DNA of 43,805 nucleotides from Hyphomicrobium sp. (GCA_002928955.1 PERT01000026.1:1-43805), one strand, 5' to 3'; shown: positions 12,991 through 22,274, counted from the first letter of the stretch. Program-made: numbers and translations. The notes: generated from the sequence alone by a model not told the origin.

Positions 12991-13080
12991 CTTGTGGTTG
13001 AAAAAGTACATCCGGGCAACCGCGCGGATCGCGACCCGGTCACCGGCATCGGGTCCGGGCATGGGGAGACAGTCGGAATC

Positions 13081-14244
13081 ATGGCTATTTTGACCAACAC
13101 CATGCTGGGGACATTGTGGGGCTACCTCATGTTCCCACTGGCGTTTCTGTTCGTGCTCACAATCGTGGTCTTTGTGCACGAAATGGGGCACTTCCTGGTT
13201 GCGCGCTGGTGCGGCGTCAAGGTCCAGGCGTTCTCGATCGGGTTCGGCAAGGAAATCTGGGGCTTCAACGACCGCCACGGCACCCGATGGCGGCTGGCGA
13301 TGATCCCGCTCGGCGGCTACGTCAAGTTCATGGACGACGAGAACGCGGCCAGCGTGCCGTCGCACGAGGCGATCTCGAACATGTCGCCCGAGCAACGCGC
13401 GGGTTCCTTCCACGCCAAGCCGCTCTGGCAACGTGCGGCGGTGGTCGCAGCCGGCCCCATTGCCAACTTCCTGCTGGCGATCGCTATCTTCGCCGTCATT
13501 TACAGCGTCATCGGCGTCCGGTTGACCGAGGCGCGGGTCGACGAGGTCATCGCGGATACTCCGGCTGCCCGGGTCGGGTTCAAACCGGGCGACGTCATCG
13601 TGGCCATCGACGGTTCGGCCATCAGTGGCTTCAATGAACTTCAGCGCGTCGTTGGCACGAGCCCTGGCCGGAAGCTGACGTTCACCGTAAAGCGCGACGG
13701 AAAGCTCATGGATCTCAGTGCGATACCCGAGGTCCGGGAAGAGCCGGGTGACGTCACGGGTATGAGCCGGCGCGTGGTCATCGGCATCAAAGGCGTGCGC
13801 AGGCCGCAAGAGGTCGGCACGCGCAGTGTCGGCCCGATCGAGGCTGTTGGGCTTGGTGTCTCCGAAACCAAGTTCATCATTACCAGCACCTTGAGCTACC
13901 TCGGCGACGTGATCGCAGGACGGCAGAAGGCTGATCAGCTGGGTGGCCCGATACGTATCGCGGAAGTCAGTGGGCAGGTGGCCAAAGTCGGGATTGAAGC
14001 CTTGATCCATTTGGTCGCAGTGCTCTCGGTCAGCGTGGGCTTGATCAATCTGTTCCCGATCCCGCTGCTTGATGGCGGTCACCTTATGTTCTACGCCATC
14101 GAGGCGGTTCGCGGTCGTTCGCTCAGCGAGCGGAGCCAGGAAATTGGCTTCCGCATCGGGCTTGCGGTTGTGCTCAGTCTGATGGTCTTCGCCACGCTTA
14201 ACGATTTGCCGATCCTGAAGCGCTGGTTGTCGTGGCTCGGCTGA
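13081..14244 (+). CDS. rseP: RIP site-2 zinc metalloprotease RseP/RasP
   Basis: Inner-membrane intramembrane protease that cleaves membrane-embedded regulators and signal-peptide remnants. 387 residues. The zinc site is VVFVHEMGHFLVARWCGVKV (HExxH) in the first membrane helix. A PDZ domain covers about 140-220 (ADTPAARVGFKPGDVIVAID). The C-terminal helix carries NLFPIPLLDGGHLMFY, the LDG motif supplying the third zinc ligand. ATG 13081 is chosen over upstream in-frame codons because the first helix then starts about 15 residues in. Downstream are a minus-strand terminator-like hairpin and bamA. Confidence 0.96.
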   Translation: MAILTNTMLGTLWGYLMFPLAFLFVLTIVVFVHEMGHFLVARWCGVKVQAFSIGFGKEIWGFNDRHGTRWRLAMIPLGGYVKFMDDENAASVPSHEAISNMSPEQRAGSFHAKPLWQRAAVVAAGPIANFLLAIAIFAVIYSVIGVRLTEARVDEVIADTPAARVGFKPGDVIVAIDGSAISGFNELQRVVGTSPGRKLTFTVKRDGKLMDLSAIPEVREEPGDVTGMSRRVVIGIKGVRRPQEVGTRSVGPIEAVGLGVSETKFIITSTLSYLGDVIAGRQKADQLGGPIRIAEVSGQVAKVGIEALIHLVAVLSVSVGLINLFPIPLLDGGHLMFYAIEAVRGRSLSERSQEIGFRIGLAVVLSLMVFATLNDLPILKRWLSWLG

Positions 14245-14270
14245 AAAAAGCCCCGCCGAATCGGGGGCGG
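14244..14270 (-). terminator. Terminator-like hairpin oriented on the minus strand
   Basis: On the minus strand a GC-rich stem (GCCCC with GGGGC, with further pairs inside) is followed by TTTTTT. On the plus strand the A-run precedes the stem and no T-run follows. No minus-strand gene lies upstream of it, so it would only stop antisense transcription entering rseP. The stem is short and bulged. Confidence 0.35.
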
Positions 14271-14517
14271 TGACGTATTCTTGCCACTTCCCGGGAGGCG
14301 TTTGAATCGTTAAAACCAAGTGTCGATGAGAGGGCTCGATTCTGGGGGAATCGCGCCGGCCTTCCGATTGATATCGGGCTCTTGTCGGCCGTTGATCGCT
14401 TGTTGGGACCTCCATCAAACGGTTGGCGTACTTGTAAAAACGTATAAAGATCGCGCAGTTCTCATGCCGACAGGCTGCGCGAGTTTGGGGGGTCGGCAAA
14501 CGAGGGCAGAACCGCGA

Positions 14518-16914
14518 ATGCCGAAAGTTCGGATGAATGCGGTGAGTAGGTTGAGCCTGCTCCTTTGGCTGATGATGCTCGCACCCTTGGCGTTTTACGC
14601 TCAAGCTGTCGTTGCGCCTGCCATGGCCATAGCTCAGGCTGGGCCTGTTCGCGATATTCGCGTTATCGGCAACCGCCGGGTCGAGCCAGAGACAGTTAGG
14701 TCTTACTTACAGTTTTCGGTCGGTGACAGCTACGACGCCGACAAGGTCGATCGCTCGCTGAAGGCATTGTTTGCGACCGGGCTGTTCTCCGACGTGCGGA
14801 TCGAACGCGAAGGGGCCGCGGCCGTGGTTACGGTTGTCGAGAACCCGGTCGTAAATCAGGTGGCCTTCGAGGGTAATAGCGAAGTCGACACGGCGACGCT
14901 TCAAACAGAAGTTCAGCTCAAGCCGCGGGCTGTCTTCACACGGTCGCGCGTTCAGGCGGACGTTCAGCGCATTCTCGATGTTTACCGCCGTCAGGGGCGT
15001 TTCGCGGCGACCGTCGAGCCGAAGATCATCGAGCTTGAGCAAAATCGCGTGAATCTCGTGTTCGAGATCGCCGAGGGCGGTGCGACGAAGGTCAAGGGGA
15101 TCAACTTCATCGGCAACAGGGCGTTTTCGGACAGCCAGTTGCGCGATATCGTCTCGACCACGCAAACCGGCTGGTTCGATTTCTTAAAGGGTACAAGCAT
15201 CTACGATCCGGACCGTCTCGGCCTCGATCGCGAATTGCTGCGCCAGTACTACCTGAAAAACGGTTACGCCGATGCGCGCGTGGTTGCTGCCGGCGCAGAG
15301 CTCGATCGCGACGGATCTGGCTTCTTCATTACCTTCAGCATCGAGGAAGGTGAGCTCTACACGTTTGGTGACGTGCGCATTGAAAGCGCCCTCCCCGCGG
15401 TCCAGACTGATCGCCTCGGCGGTGACGTTCTGACCAAGCGCGGCACGGTCTACAATGGTAGCGACATCGACAAGACGGTCGAGAAGTTAACCCTCAACGT
15501 CGCCGAGCAAGGCTTCGCGTTTGCCCGTGTGCGTCCTCGGGCGACGCCTGATACAGCTTCGCGGACGATTTCGCTGCTGTACTCGATAGACGAAGGCCCG
15601 AGGATCTATATCGAGCGTATCAACATCATCGGCAACGTGCGCACCAAGGACCACGTGATCCGCCGCGAGTTCCGGTTGGCTGAGGGTGATGCCTACAACC
15701 CGTTGCTGGTTGATCGCGCCAAAAAGCGCCTGACCGCGCTCGGTCTGTTCCAGTCCGCCGAGGTCAAGCGCCGCCCAGGTTCCTCGGCTGACCGCGTGGC
15801 CCTCGACGTTGAAGTTGTTGAGCAGTCGACTGGCGAGTTGTCGTTCGGTGCCGGCTTCTCGACGTCGGAAGGTGTGATCGGCGACGTCAGTATCACGGAG
15901 CGCAACCTGCTGGGTAACGGCCAGTTCCTGCGTCTGAAACTGGCTGGATCGGTCGAGCGATACCAGATCGACTTGTCCTTCACCGAGCCGCGCTTCCTTG
16001 ATCGCAATCTTTCTGCGGGCTTCGATTTGTTCCACAAGGAGACCGACCAGTCTCGGCAATCCGGCTTCAAGAGCCGGAAGTCTGGTGGATCGCTGCGATT
16101 GGGCTTCCCGATTTCTGAAAACCTCTGGGTGCAGACCAGCTATACGCTGGCCCGCGACGAGATCTTTGATGTCGAGTCGGGCGCATCGATCGCCGTCCGC
16201 GACGCCTGCGGTGACCGGACCATTCCGGCGCCAGTTCCGGCGGGCACGACTGCGCCTTGCTCTGACCCCAGCTACTGGACGTCGGCACTGGGCACGTCGT
16301 TGACCTATGATGCCCGCAACCATCCGCGCAATCCGACCAGAGGTACCTATTTCCAACTGGCGAGTGACTTTGCGGGTCTGGGTGGTGACGTGAATTACAT
16401 CCGCGTGCAGGGCGAAGGCCGCGCCTATTACCCGATCACCGAGAAAATCACCTTCGTCGGCCGCGCCGTGGCCGGTCACATCGAAGGCTGGGGTGGGGAA
16501 GACGTCCGACTGCTCGACCTCTTCTTCAAGGGCGGTGAAACGGTGCGAGGCTTCGAGCGGTCGGGCATTGGTCCGCGCGATATCACCGTGGGCGGTGATC
16601 GTGACTCGCTCGGTGGACAGACGTTCTGGGCAGCCACAGCTGAAGTCCGCTTCCCCTTCCCGTTCATCCCGGACGATCTGGGTATGAGTGGCGCTTTGTT
16701 CGCGGACGCCGGCTCGGTGTTTGGCAACAAGCGGGCCCAGGACCTTCTGGGTGCCAATTTGGCCGACGACGCCTCGGTTCGCTCTGCGGTCGGTGCGTCG
16801 ATCCTTTGGAACTCGCCGGTTGGGCCGCTGCGCGTCGACTACGCGATACCGTTGACCAAAGAGGCCTACGACGAGGAGCAGCGCTTCCGCTTTGGTGCCT
16901 CCACCAAGTTCTGA
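14518..16914 (+). CDS. bamA: Outer membrane protein assembly factor BamA
   Basis: Core of the BAM complex that inserts beta-barrel proteins into the outer membrane. 798 residues (E. coli 810). A signal peptide ends near residue 41 (AMAIAQA). Five POTRA domains follow, beginning at GPVRDIRVIGNRRVEPETV and with repeat starts such as VVNQVAFEGNSEVD, VKGINFIGNRAF, YTFGDVRIESA and IYIERINIIGNVRTKDHVI. The barrel runs from about 440 and ends in the outer-membrane signal RFGASTKF. Barrel motif YFQLASDFAGLGGD and VRGF (lid region) are visible. ATG 14518 gives a normal signal peptide and has GAGGG upstream. A TATAAA at 14443-14448 may be part of its own promoter, but no good -35 is paired with it. Confidence 0.97.
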   Translation: MPKVRMNAVSRLSLLLWLMMLAPLAFYAQAVVAPAMAIAQAGPVRDIRVIGNRRVEPETVRSYLQFSVGDSYDADKVDRSLKALFATGLFSDVRIEREGAAAVVTVVENPVVNQVAFEGNSEVDTATLQTEVQLKPRAVFTRSRVQADVQRILDVYRRQGRFAATVEPKIIELEQNRVNLVFEIAEGGATKVKGINFIGNRAFSDSQLRDIVSTTQTGWFDFLKGTSIYDPDRLGLDRELLRQYYLKNGYADARVVAAGAELDRDGSGFFITFSIEEGELYTFGDVRIESALPAVQTDRLGGDVLTKRGTVYNGSDIDKTVEKLTLNVAEQGFAFARVRPRATPDTASRTISLLYSIDEGPRIYIERINIIGNVRTKDHVIRREFRLAEGDAYNPLLVDRAKKRLTALGLFQSAEVKRRPGSSADRVALDVEVVEQSTGELSFGAGFSTSEGVIGDVSITERNLLGNGQFLRLKLAGSVERYQIDLSFTEPRFLDRNLSAGFDLFHKETDQSRQSGFKSRKSGGSLRLGFPISENLWVQTSYTLARDEIFDVESGASIAVRDACGDRTIPAPVPAGTTAPCSDPSYWTSALGTSLTYDARNHPRNPTRGTYFQLASDFAGLGGDVNYIRVQGEGRAYYPITEKITFVGRAVAGHIEGWGGEDVRLLDLFFKGGETVRGFERSGIGPRDITVGGDRDSLGGQTFWAATAEVRFPFPFIPDDLGMSGALFADAGSVFGNKRAQDLLGANLADDASVRSAVGASILWNSPVGPLRVDYAIPLTKEAYDEEQRFRFGASTKF

Positions 16915-16956
16915 TCACTTGCCCCCTGACGATGTCGTGTGTTCCGTCGGGACGGT

Positions 16957-16985
16957 TTGGTGGCCGGTCGTTTCTGAACTATAAT
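16957..16985 (+). promoter_or_regulatory. Predicted housekeeping promoter before lpxD
   Basis: TTGGTG (16957-16962), 17 bp spacer, TATAAT (16980-16985). This is an unusually good vegetative-type promoter for a GC-rich genome. Transcription would start about 16991-16993, right at the hairpin 16990-17012, and read into lpxD-fabZ-lpxA-lpxI-lpxB. Prediction from sequence only. Confidence 0.6.
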
Positions 16986-16989
16986 TGGT

Positions 16990-17012
16990 ACGCGCCCGTT
17001 GATCGGGCGCGT
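16990..17012 (+). other. Perfect hairpin at the predicted 5' end of the lpxD transcript
   Basis: ACGCGCCCG (16990-16998), loop TTGAT, CGGGCGCGT (17004-17012), followed by TTCC. It could serve as a weak terminator for bamA or as a 5' stem-loop protecting the lpx mRNA that starts at the adjacent TATAAT promoter. The T-run is too short to call a terminator with confidence. Confidence 0.5.
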
Positions 17013-17125
17013 TTCCGTTGGTGCCGTCGTGCCGCGGGGCGTTGTCACTGGGCTTGGCTTCGATCAGGTTCGTGAACAGCAAAATGGCGGCGGGTATCGG
17101 TCTCTGGCATGCGGGACAATGACAG

Positions 17126-18178
17126 ATGGAGCATCCGGGGTTCTTTGAGCGTGCCGGCCCCTTTTCATTGGCCGAGGTGGCCCGCGCGACAGGCTCTGAA
17201 CTCGCTCCCGGAGCCAACGCAGAACTCGGGATCGAAGACGTGCGGCCGCTGTCCGAGGCAGGCGGTGGCCATGTGACATTTCTCGACAACCGCAAATATG
17301 CGCACCAGTTGGCTGCCACCACGGCTGGCGCCTGCCTCATCCAGCCCGTGTTGTCCAATCTTTTACCGGTCGGCACCGCGGCACTGCTGACCAAGGCGCC
17401 CTATCGTGGTTTCGCGCTAGCCTTGCATCTTTTCTACCCAACCGCGTCATGGCCGCTTGTGGCCGGCGATTCTCGCGATCCCGTTCATCCCTCCGCAGAG
17501 ATCGAGCCGGATGTCGTGATCGAGCCGGGGGCCGTTATCGGGCCAGGTGCACGCATTGGTCGCGGCAGCCGCATCGCAGCCGGCGCTGTCGTTGGCTACC
17601 GGGTGGCCGTCGGTCGCGGCAGCTACATCGGACCACAGTCCACCATCATCCACGCGTTGCTCGGTGACCGCGTCATTATTCACGCGGGTGTGCGCATCGG
17701 CCAGGACGGGTTCGGCTTCGCCATGGGCCGCGATGGCCATCTGAAAGTGCCGCAGATTGGCCGCGTCATCATCCAGGACGATGTCGAGATCGGCGCCAAT
17801 TCGTGCATCGACCGAGGTGCTCTTAAGGATACGATCATCGGTGAGGGCACGAAAATTGATAATTTGGTTCAGATCGGGCACAACGTCATTATGGGGCGGC
17901 ACTGCGTGATTGTCTCGCAGTGCGGGATCTCAGGCTCAGCCCAGCTCGGCGATTTCGTCGTGATGGGTGGGCAGGCCGGCTTGGTGGGTCACATCAAGGT
18001 GGGTGCAGGTGCCCAGATTGCCGGGTCTTCACACGTCAAGGACGATGTGCCGCCTGGTGCCCGCATGGGCGGTACGCCTGCGCGGCCTTTCCGCGAATGG
18101 GCCCGGGAAATTGCCGCCATTCAGCGTTTGGCGGCTCGGCAATCCGGCGGAAAGCCGGGAAGTTCGAACGACGAGTGA
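17126..18178 (+). CDS. lpxD: UDP-3-O-acylglucosamine N-acyltransferase
   Basis: Third step of lipid A synthesis, adding the N-linked hydroxyacyl chain from acyl-ACP. 350 residues. An N-terminal uridine-binding domain (about 1-105, including LSEAGGGHVTFLDNRKYAHQ) is followed by a left-handed beta-helix of hexapeptide repeats (VIEPGAVIGPGARIGRGSRI, HAGVRIGQDGFGFAMG). The helix contains the catalytic region with the conserved His in LVQIGHNVIMGRH, and SQCGISGSAQLGDFVVMGGQ follows it. The C-terminal helix (REWAREIAAIQRLA) is typical. First gene after the predicted promoter; the ribosome site is weak. Confidence 0.96.
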   Translation: MEHPGFFERAGPFSLAEVARATGSELAPGANAELGIEDVRPLSEAGGGHVTFLDNRKYAHQLAATTAGACLIQPVLSNLLPVGTAALLTKAPYRGFALALHLFYPTASWPLVAGDSRDPVHPSAEIEPDVVIEPGAVIGPGARIGRGSRIAAGAVVGYRVAVGRGSYIGPQSTIIHALLGDRVIIHAGVRIGQDGFGFAMGRDGHLKVPQIGRVIIQDDVEIGANSCIDRGALKDTIIGEGTKIDNLVQIGHNVIMGRHCVIVSQCGISGSAQLGDFVVMGGQAGLVGHIKVGAGAQIAGSSHVKDDVPPGARMGGTPARPFREWAREIAAIQRLAARQSGGKPGSSNDE

Positions 18179-18223
18179 CGCGGGCCATCTGAGTGCCCAG
18201 TGTCGTCTCGAAAGGTGCATGGG

Positions 18224-18757
18224 ATGCAGGATATGGACGACACAACGTTGAAATCAGGCTCGGATTCCCGCGTAAAGGCGGGTTTGGCCACCGCCGACGT
18301 TATTCGCGTGATGAAACTTCTGCCGCATCGGTATCCGTTCCTGCTCGTGGACCGCATGTACGACATGGACGGCGACGAGAGCTGCGTCGGCGTCAAGAAC
18401 GTCACCATCAACGAGCCGTTTTTCGTAGGCCACTTTCCGCAATTCCCGGTGATGCCCGGCGTTCTGATCATCGAGGGTCTGGCGCAGACCGCCGGCGCGC
18501 TGTGCGTGCACAGTCTTGGCGAGGACTATCGGGCCGAGCTCGTTTATTTTATGGGTATTGATCGGGCCAAGTTCCGGAAACCGGTTCTCCCTGGCGACCA
18601 GCTCCACTATCATGTGAAGAAGATCAGGAACCGCGGGCGCGTGTGGCGCTTCTTCGGTGAGGCCAAGGTGGACGGCCACACCGTCGCGGAAGCGGAGATC
18701 AGTGCCATGCTGGCGGACACGGCCGAAGCCCGCGCTTTTGCGAGCAAGAATGACTGA
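18224..18757 (+). CDS. fabZ: 3-hydroxyacyl-ACP dehydratase FabZ
   Basis: Dehydrates beta-hydroxyacyl-ACP in fatty-acid elongation and competes with LpxA/LpxD for hydroxyacyl-ACP. 177 residues with a leader of about 25 residues. Hot-dog fold motifs: [14 protein letters not shown], then [17 protein letters not shown] with the catalytic His in GHFP, and [13 protein letters not shown] with the catalytic Glu. ATG 18224 is preferred over GTG 18200 (AAAGG upstream). The end overlaps the lpxA start by 8 bp, the usual lpxD-fabZ-lpxA arrangement. Confidence 0.95.
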   Translation: MQDMDDTTLKSGSDSRVKAGLATADVIRVMKLLPHRYPFLLVDRMYDMDGDESCVGVKNVTINEPFFVGHFPQFPVMPGVLIIEGLAQTAGALCVHSLGEDYRAELVYFMGIDRAKFRKPVLPGDQLHYHVKKIRNRGRVWRFFGEAKVDGHTVAEAEISAMLADTAEARAFASKND

Positions 18758-19556
18758 ACACATTATCCACCCGTCCGCGATCGTCGAACCGGGTGCGCGC
18801 CTCGGGGCTGGGGTCAAGATCGGGCCGTACTGCATCGTCGGCGGCGAGGTCAGCCTTGCAGAGGGTGTGGAACTCGTCAGCCATGCCGTGGTTGCGGGCC
18901 GCACCACCGTCGGCGCCGGCACCAGGATCTTCCCGTTTGCCTCCATCGGTCATCAGCCGCAGGATCTGAAGTTCAAGGGCGAGCCGTCGACGTTGACCAT
19001 AGGCGACAACTGCATCATCCGCGAAGGCGTGACGATGAACCCGGGTACTGAGGGCGGCGGGCTCGTCACCACCATTGGCAATGCCTGCGCCTTTCTGGCC
19101 AACAGCCACGTCGGTCACGATTGCCGCATCGGCAACAACGTGATCTTCTCGAACAACGTCATGTTGGCTGGCCATTGCACGGTCGGCGACTATGCTATCA
19201 TCGGCGGCGGCGCGGCTGTCATTCAGTTCGCCCGTGTCGGGCCGCACTCCTTCCTCGGCGGCATGTCCGGCCTTGAGAACGATCTCATTCCCTACGGCAT
19301 GGCGATCGGCAATCGTGCCTATTTGTCGGGCCTCAACATTGTCGGCCTTCAGAGGCGAGGCTTTTCGCGCCAGGACATCCATAGCCTCCGCCGCGCCTAC
19401 CGGATGCTGTTCGCCGCCGAAGGCACTCTGCTGGAGCGTGCCGAGGACGTTGCCTCGGGCTTCAGCGATCATCCGATCGTTATGGAAATCCTCGAGTTCA
19501 TCCGGTTGGGCGGCAAGCGCTCGTTGTGTACGCCCCGCGATACGGCCGAAGCCTGA
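18750..19556 (+). CDS. lpxA: UDP-N-acetylglucosamine acyltransferase
   Basis: First step of lipid A synthesis, O-acylating UDP-GlcNAc. 268 residues, typical length. The left-handed beta-helix begins immediately ([20 protein letters not shown]). Family motifs are [36 protein letters not shown] and the catalytic-His loop [19 protein letters not shown]. The C-terminal alpha-helical domain has [20 protein letters not shown] followed by AYRMLF. ATG 18750 overlaps the fabZ stop by 8 bp. Confidence 0.97.
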   Translation: MTEHIIHPSAIVEPGARLGAGVKIGPYCIVGGEVSLAEGVELVSHAVVAGRTTVGAGTRIFPFASIGHQPQDLKFKGEPSTLTIGDNCIIREGVTMNPGTEGGGLVTTIGNACAFLANSHVGHDCRIGNNVIFSNNVMLAGHCTVGDYAIIGGGAAVIQFARVGPHSFLGGMSGLENDLIPYGMAIGNRAYLSGLNIVGLQRRGFSRQDIHSLRRAYRMLFAAEGTLLERAEDVASGFSDHPIVMEILEFIRLGGKRSLCTPRDTAEA

Positions 19557-19645
19557 TCCCGCGAGTGTGATGATGGAGAAGTCCGCGTCAACGTCTCGGG
19601 ATGGATTTCGATCGGACTTCTCGATCAAGACACTAGAGAACTCAT

Positions 19646-21016
19646 ATGGCACCGCTCTCTGCCGGAAACGGTCGCCGGATCGGAATCCTGGCTGGTGGCG
19701 GCAGCATCCCGCGTGAGATCGCCGACAGCGTCGCCGCCCGTCGCGTGCCCGTATTCATCGTGGCACTGGAAAGCGAGGCGGACGCCAGCTTCGCCCCGCA
19801 TCCCTCGGCCGTGGTCAACTGGGGCCAGATCGCTCGCATGGTCCAGTTGTTCCGCGACAGCGGCACCACCGACATCGTCATCGTCGGTCGTGTCAGTCGG
19901 CCCAACCTTGCGAATGTGCGTCCCGACTTCGGGCTCTTGATGGCGCTACCGATGATCTGGCGCATCATTCGTGCCGGCGGCGACGATGCCGTGCTGCGCG
20001 AAGTCATCCGCTTTTTTGAGGGCAAGGGCTTTCGCGTCCTTGGGCCCGCCGATGTGGCGACGGAGATCATCGTGGGGCGCGGACCGCTCGGCATTTTTGA
20101 GCCTAACGCCGAGGACACGCGCGACATCGCGGTCGGCCTCGATGTGGTCGAACGCATCGGCCGGCTCGACATCGGCCAGGGCGTCGTGGTCGCCAGTGGC
20201 CGCATTGAGGCCATCGAGGGCGCCGAAGGAACGGACCGGATGCTCGATCGCGTGGCCGCGCTCAGACGTGTCCGCGGCTGCGCGGATATCGGCGAAGCCG
20301 GCGGCGTGCTGATCAAACGGCCGAAACCTGGCCAGGAGCTGCGCATCGACCTGCCCGCCATTGGACCTGAAACGGTCTCGCGGGCCGCCGGGGCGGGACT
20401 TCGAGGCGTTGCAGTGCTCGCCGGCAAGACCATGGCCGCGGATCGCCACGACCTGATCCGGCGCGCGGATGCACTCAGACTGTTCGTCGCGGGGCTCGAC
20501 GAACGAATGGTTGCCGACAGGTTGGCGCTGCCCCGCTCAACCCCAGCGGATGCCATCGAACCGGGAGTACTCCAAACCTATGCCGGCTCGACGCCGCAAC
20601 GGGATGCCTTCGAAAGCGCCGTCAAGGGTGCGCGCGTGGTTGCGGCACTGGCGCCGTCCGGCGTCGCGCTCGCGGTGGTCGTGGTCCGCCGCCATGTGCT
20701 GGCGGTCGAAGCGTGCGAGGGCACGCTGGCGTTGCTCGGCCGCGTCGCAGATCTCAGGCAGTGGGGCTCGACCGGCCGCAAACGGCTTGGCGTCGCGGTG
20801 TTGCAGTCGGGCTCGGAATCCGGTCCCCGCGTCCTCGAAGCCGCGGCCCGAGCCGGGCTCGAAGGCGTTGTCATCACAGGGCGCGCTGGCGGCGCTATGG
20901 TCCCCGATGCCGAAGCTGTCGGCGCTGCCAAGCGGCTTGGACTGTTCTTGGCCTCGATCGAATTGAGTGAAGTCGATACCGTTGAGCATGAGAGTGGCAA
21001 TGGCACGCACCAATGA
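19646..21016 (+). CDS. lpxI: UDP-2,3-diacylglucosamine pyrophosphatase LpxI with duplicated C-terminal domain
   Basis: Hydrolyses UDP-2,3-diacylglucosamine to lipid X and UMP; the alphaproteobacterial replacement for LpxH. Residues 1-285 form a complete LpxI. The N-terminal domain is RIGILAGGGSIPREIADSVA to about 170. The C-terminal catalytic domain (about 174-284) contains IEAIEGAEGTDRMLDRVAAL, LIKRPKPGQELRIDLPAIG and GLRGVAVLAGKT. Unusually the protein continues to 456 residues. Residues about 336-440 repeat the C-terminal domain in degenerate form (VLAVEACEGTLALLGRVADL, RVLEAAARAGLEGVVITGRA, AKRLGLFLASIE), but the KPGQELRIDLPAIG block is missing. The family is usually about 270-290 residues. 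No frameshift or stop separates the copies. It overlaps lpxB by 17 bp. Confidence 0.93.
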   Translation: MAPLSAGNGRRIGILAGGGSIPREIADSVAARRVPVFIVALESEADASFAPHPSAVVNWGQIARMVQLFRDSGTTDIVIVGRVSRPNLANVRPDFGLLMALPMIWRIIRAGGDDAVLREVIRFFEGKGFRVLGPADVATEIIVGRGPLGIFEPNAEDTRDIAVGLDVVERIGRLDIGQGVVVASGRIEAIEGAEGTDRMLDRVAALRRVRGCADIGEAGGVLIKRPKPGQELRIDLPAIGPETVSRAAGAGLRGVAVLAGKTMAADRHDLIRRADALRLFVAGLDERMVADRLALPRSTPADAIEPGVLQTYAGSTPQRDAFESAVKGARVVAALAPSGVALAVVVVRRHVLAVEACEGTLALLGRVADLRQWGSTGRKRLGVAVLQSGSESGPRVLEAAARAGLEGVVITGRAGGAMVPDAEAVGAAKRLGLFLASIELSEVDTVEHESGNGTHQ

Positions 21017-22274
21017 TCGTCCGCCCGGTGCCTTGAATGGTGCGCCGGGGGCTGGTCCCCGAACCGTCATCATCGGACATCGTCCAGATCACTACCGGCT
21101 GTTCGTGGTGGCTGGCGAGCACTCGGGCGACGCGCTCGGCGCGAAGCTCATGGCTACCCTGAACGCCCAGTTTCGGGGGCGCATCCACTACCTTGGCGTG
21201 GGCGGCGAGGGCATGGAGAGGTGCGGTCTCCATTCGCAGTTCCCGATGCAGGACGTCGCCGTCATGGGACCGATGTCGATCCTTCCGAAATTGCCGCGCA
21301 TCGTGCGCCGCGTCTATCGCACGGTGGATGCGGCAATCGCCGCCGAGCCGAGCGCCGTGATCATCATCGACAGCCCGGAGTTCACCCACCCCATCGCCAA
21401 GCGTATCCGCAAGCGACGGCCCGACATCCCGATCATCAACTACGTTTCGCCAACCGTGTGGGCATGGCGACCCGGGCGCGCCCGCAAGATGCGCCGCTAT
21501 GTCGATCACGTCATGGCGCTGCTGCCGTTCGAGCCCGAAGCGCATGAACGGCTCGGCGGCCCGCCCTGCACCTACGTCGGCCACCCGCTGATCGAGCGCC
21601 GTGCGTGGCTTGATAGTCTCGATCCAGCGCCGCTCTCAGCCCTTCTCAGGCTTGATTCTAATCGGCCCGTGGTGGTCGTGCTGCCGGGTAGCCGTCGCTC
21701 CGAGGTCAGCCGGCTCTTGCAACCCTTTGGCGAGGCCATTCGGCTGCTCGGAGCGCAGGGCAAGGTGCTGCCGCAGGTCATCATCCCCACGGTCCCGTCG
21801 TCGCGTGATCTCGTCGAGGCCGGTATCGCTCGTTGGCCGGTGAAGCCGCATCTTCTCGAGAACGAAGACGACAAATATCGCGCCTTCAAGCTCGCGCGCG
21901 CGGCACTTGCCGCCTCTGGAACCGTCACACTTGAGCTTGCCATGTGCGGCACGCCATCGGTCGTCGCCTATCGCATCGATGCTTTTTCGGGGCGTTTCGG
22001 TTTCCTGCTCAAAGTGCCGACGATCGTTCTTGCCAATCTGGTCGCGGGCGAGAACATCTATCCTGAGTTCGTCCAGGATGCGTGCACTCCCCATCGTCTG
22101 TCCGAAGCCCTGTCGCTGATCATGGAGGACGGCGGGCACCGATCCACCCAGCTCGAAGGGCTATCGCGACTACCGCGGCGCCTCGAGCTTCCGTCTGGCA
22201 CGCCGAGCGAGGCGGCTGCCGCCATCGTGATGCGCTACGCCGCTGGCGGCCGCGCGGCCGCGAAACTGCCGTAG
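21000..22274 (+). CDS. lpxB: Lipid-A-disaccharide synthase
   Basis: Joins lipid X and UDP-2,3-diacylglucosamine into the lipid A disaccharide; peripheral inner-membrane glycosyltransferase (GT19). 424 residues. Motifs: FVVAGEHSGDALGAKLMATL, HYLGVGGEGMERCG, IIIDSPEFTHPIAKRI (the Asp conserved in the family), YVSPTVWAWRPGRARKM, CTYVGHPLIERR, VVVLPGSRRSEVSRLL and LAASGTVTLELAMCGTPSV. An N-terminal leader of about 35 residues precedes the usual start of the fold. ATG 21000 inside the lpxI 3' end is preferred, with GAGAGTGG upstream. Last gene of the lpx run; no lpxK in the window. Confidence 0.96.
   Translation: MARTNDRPPGALNGAPGAGPRTVIIGHRPDHYRLFVVAGEHSGDALGAKLMATLNAQFRGRIHYLGVGGEGMERCGLHSQFPMQDVAVMGPMSILPKLPRIVRRVYRTVDAAIAAEPSAVIIIDSPEFTHPIAKRIRKRRPDIPIINYVSPTVWAWRPGRARKMRRYVDHVMALLPFEPEAHERLGGPPCTYVGHPLIERRAWLDSLDPAPLSALLRLDSNRPVVVVLPGSRRSEVSRLLQPFGEAIRLLGAQGKVLPQVIIPTVPSSRDLVEAGIARWPVKPHLLENEDDKYRAFKLARAALAASGTVTLELAMCGTPSVVAYRIDAFSGRFGFLLKVPTIVLANLVAGENIYPEFVQDACTPHRLSEALSLIMEDGGHRSTQLEGLSRLPRRLELPSGTPSEAAAAIVMRYAAGGRAAAKLP

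Noticed and set aside
12976-14604. Very long minus-strand open frame (542 codons) opposite rseP
   Set aside because: It is the antisense shadow of rseP in GC-rich DNA; the composition is His/Asp/Arg-rich without domains, and rseP on the plus strand is unmistakable.
19629-19635. CACTAG just before lpxI, resembling the end of the hairpin units
   Set aside because: No complementary partner or hairpin nearby; six bases are expected by chance.
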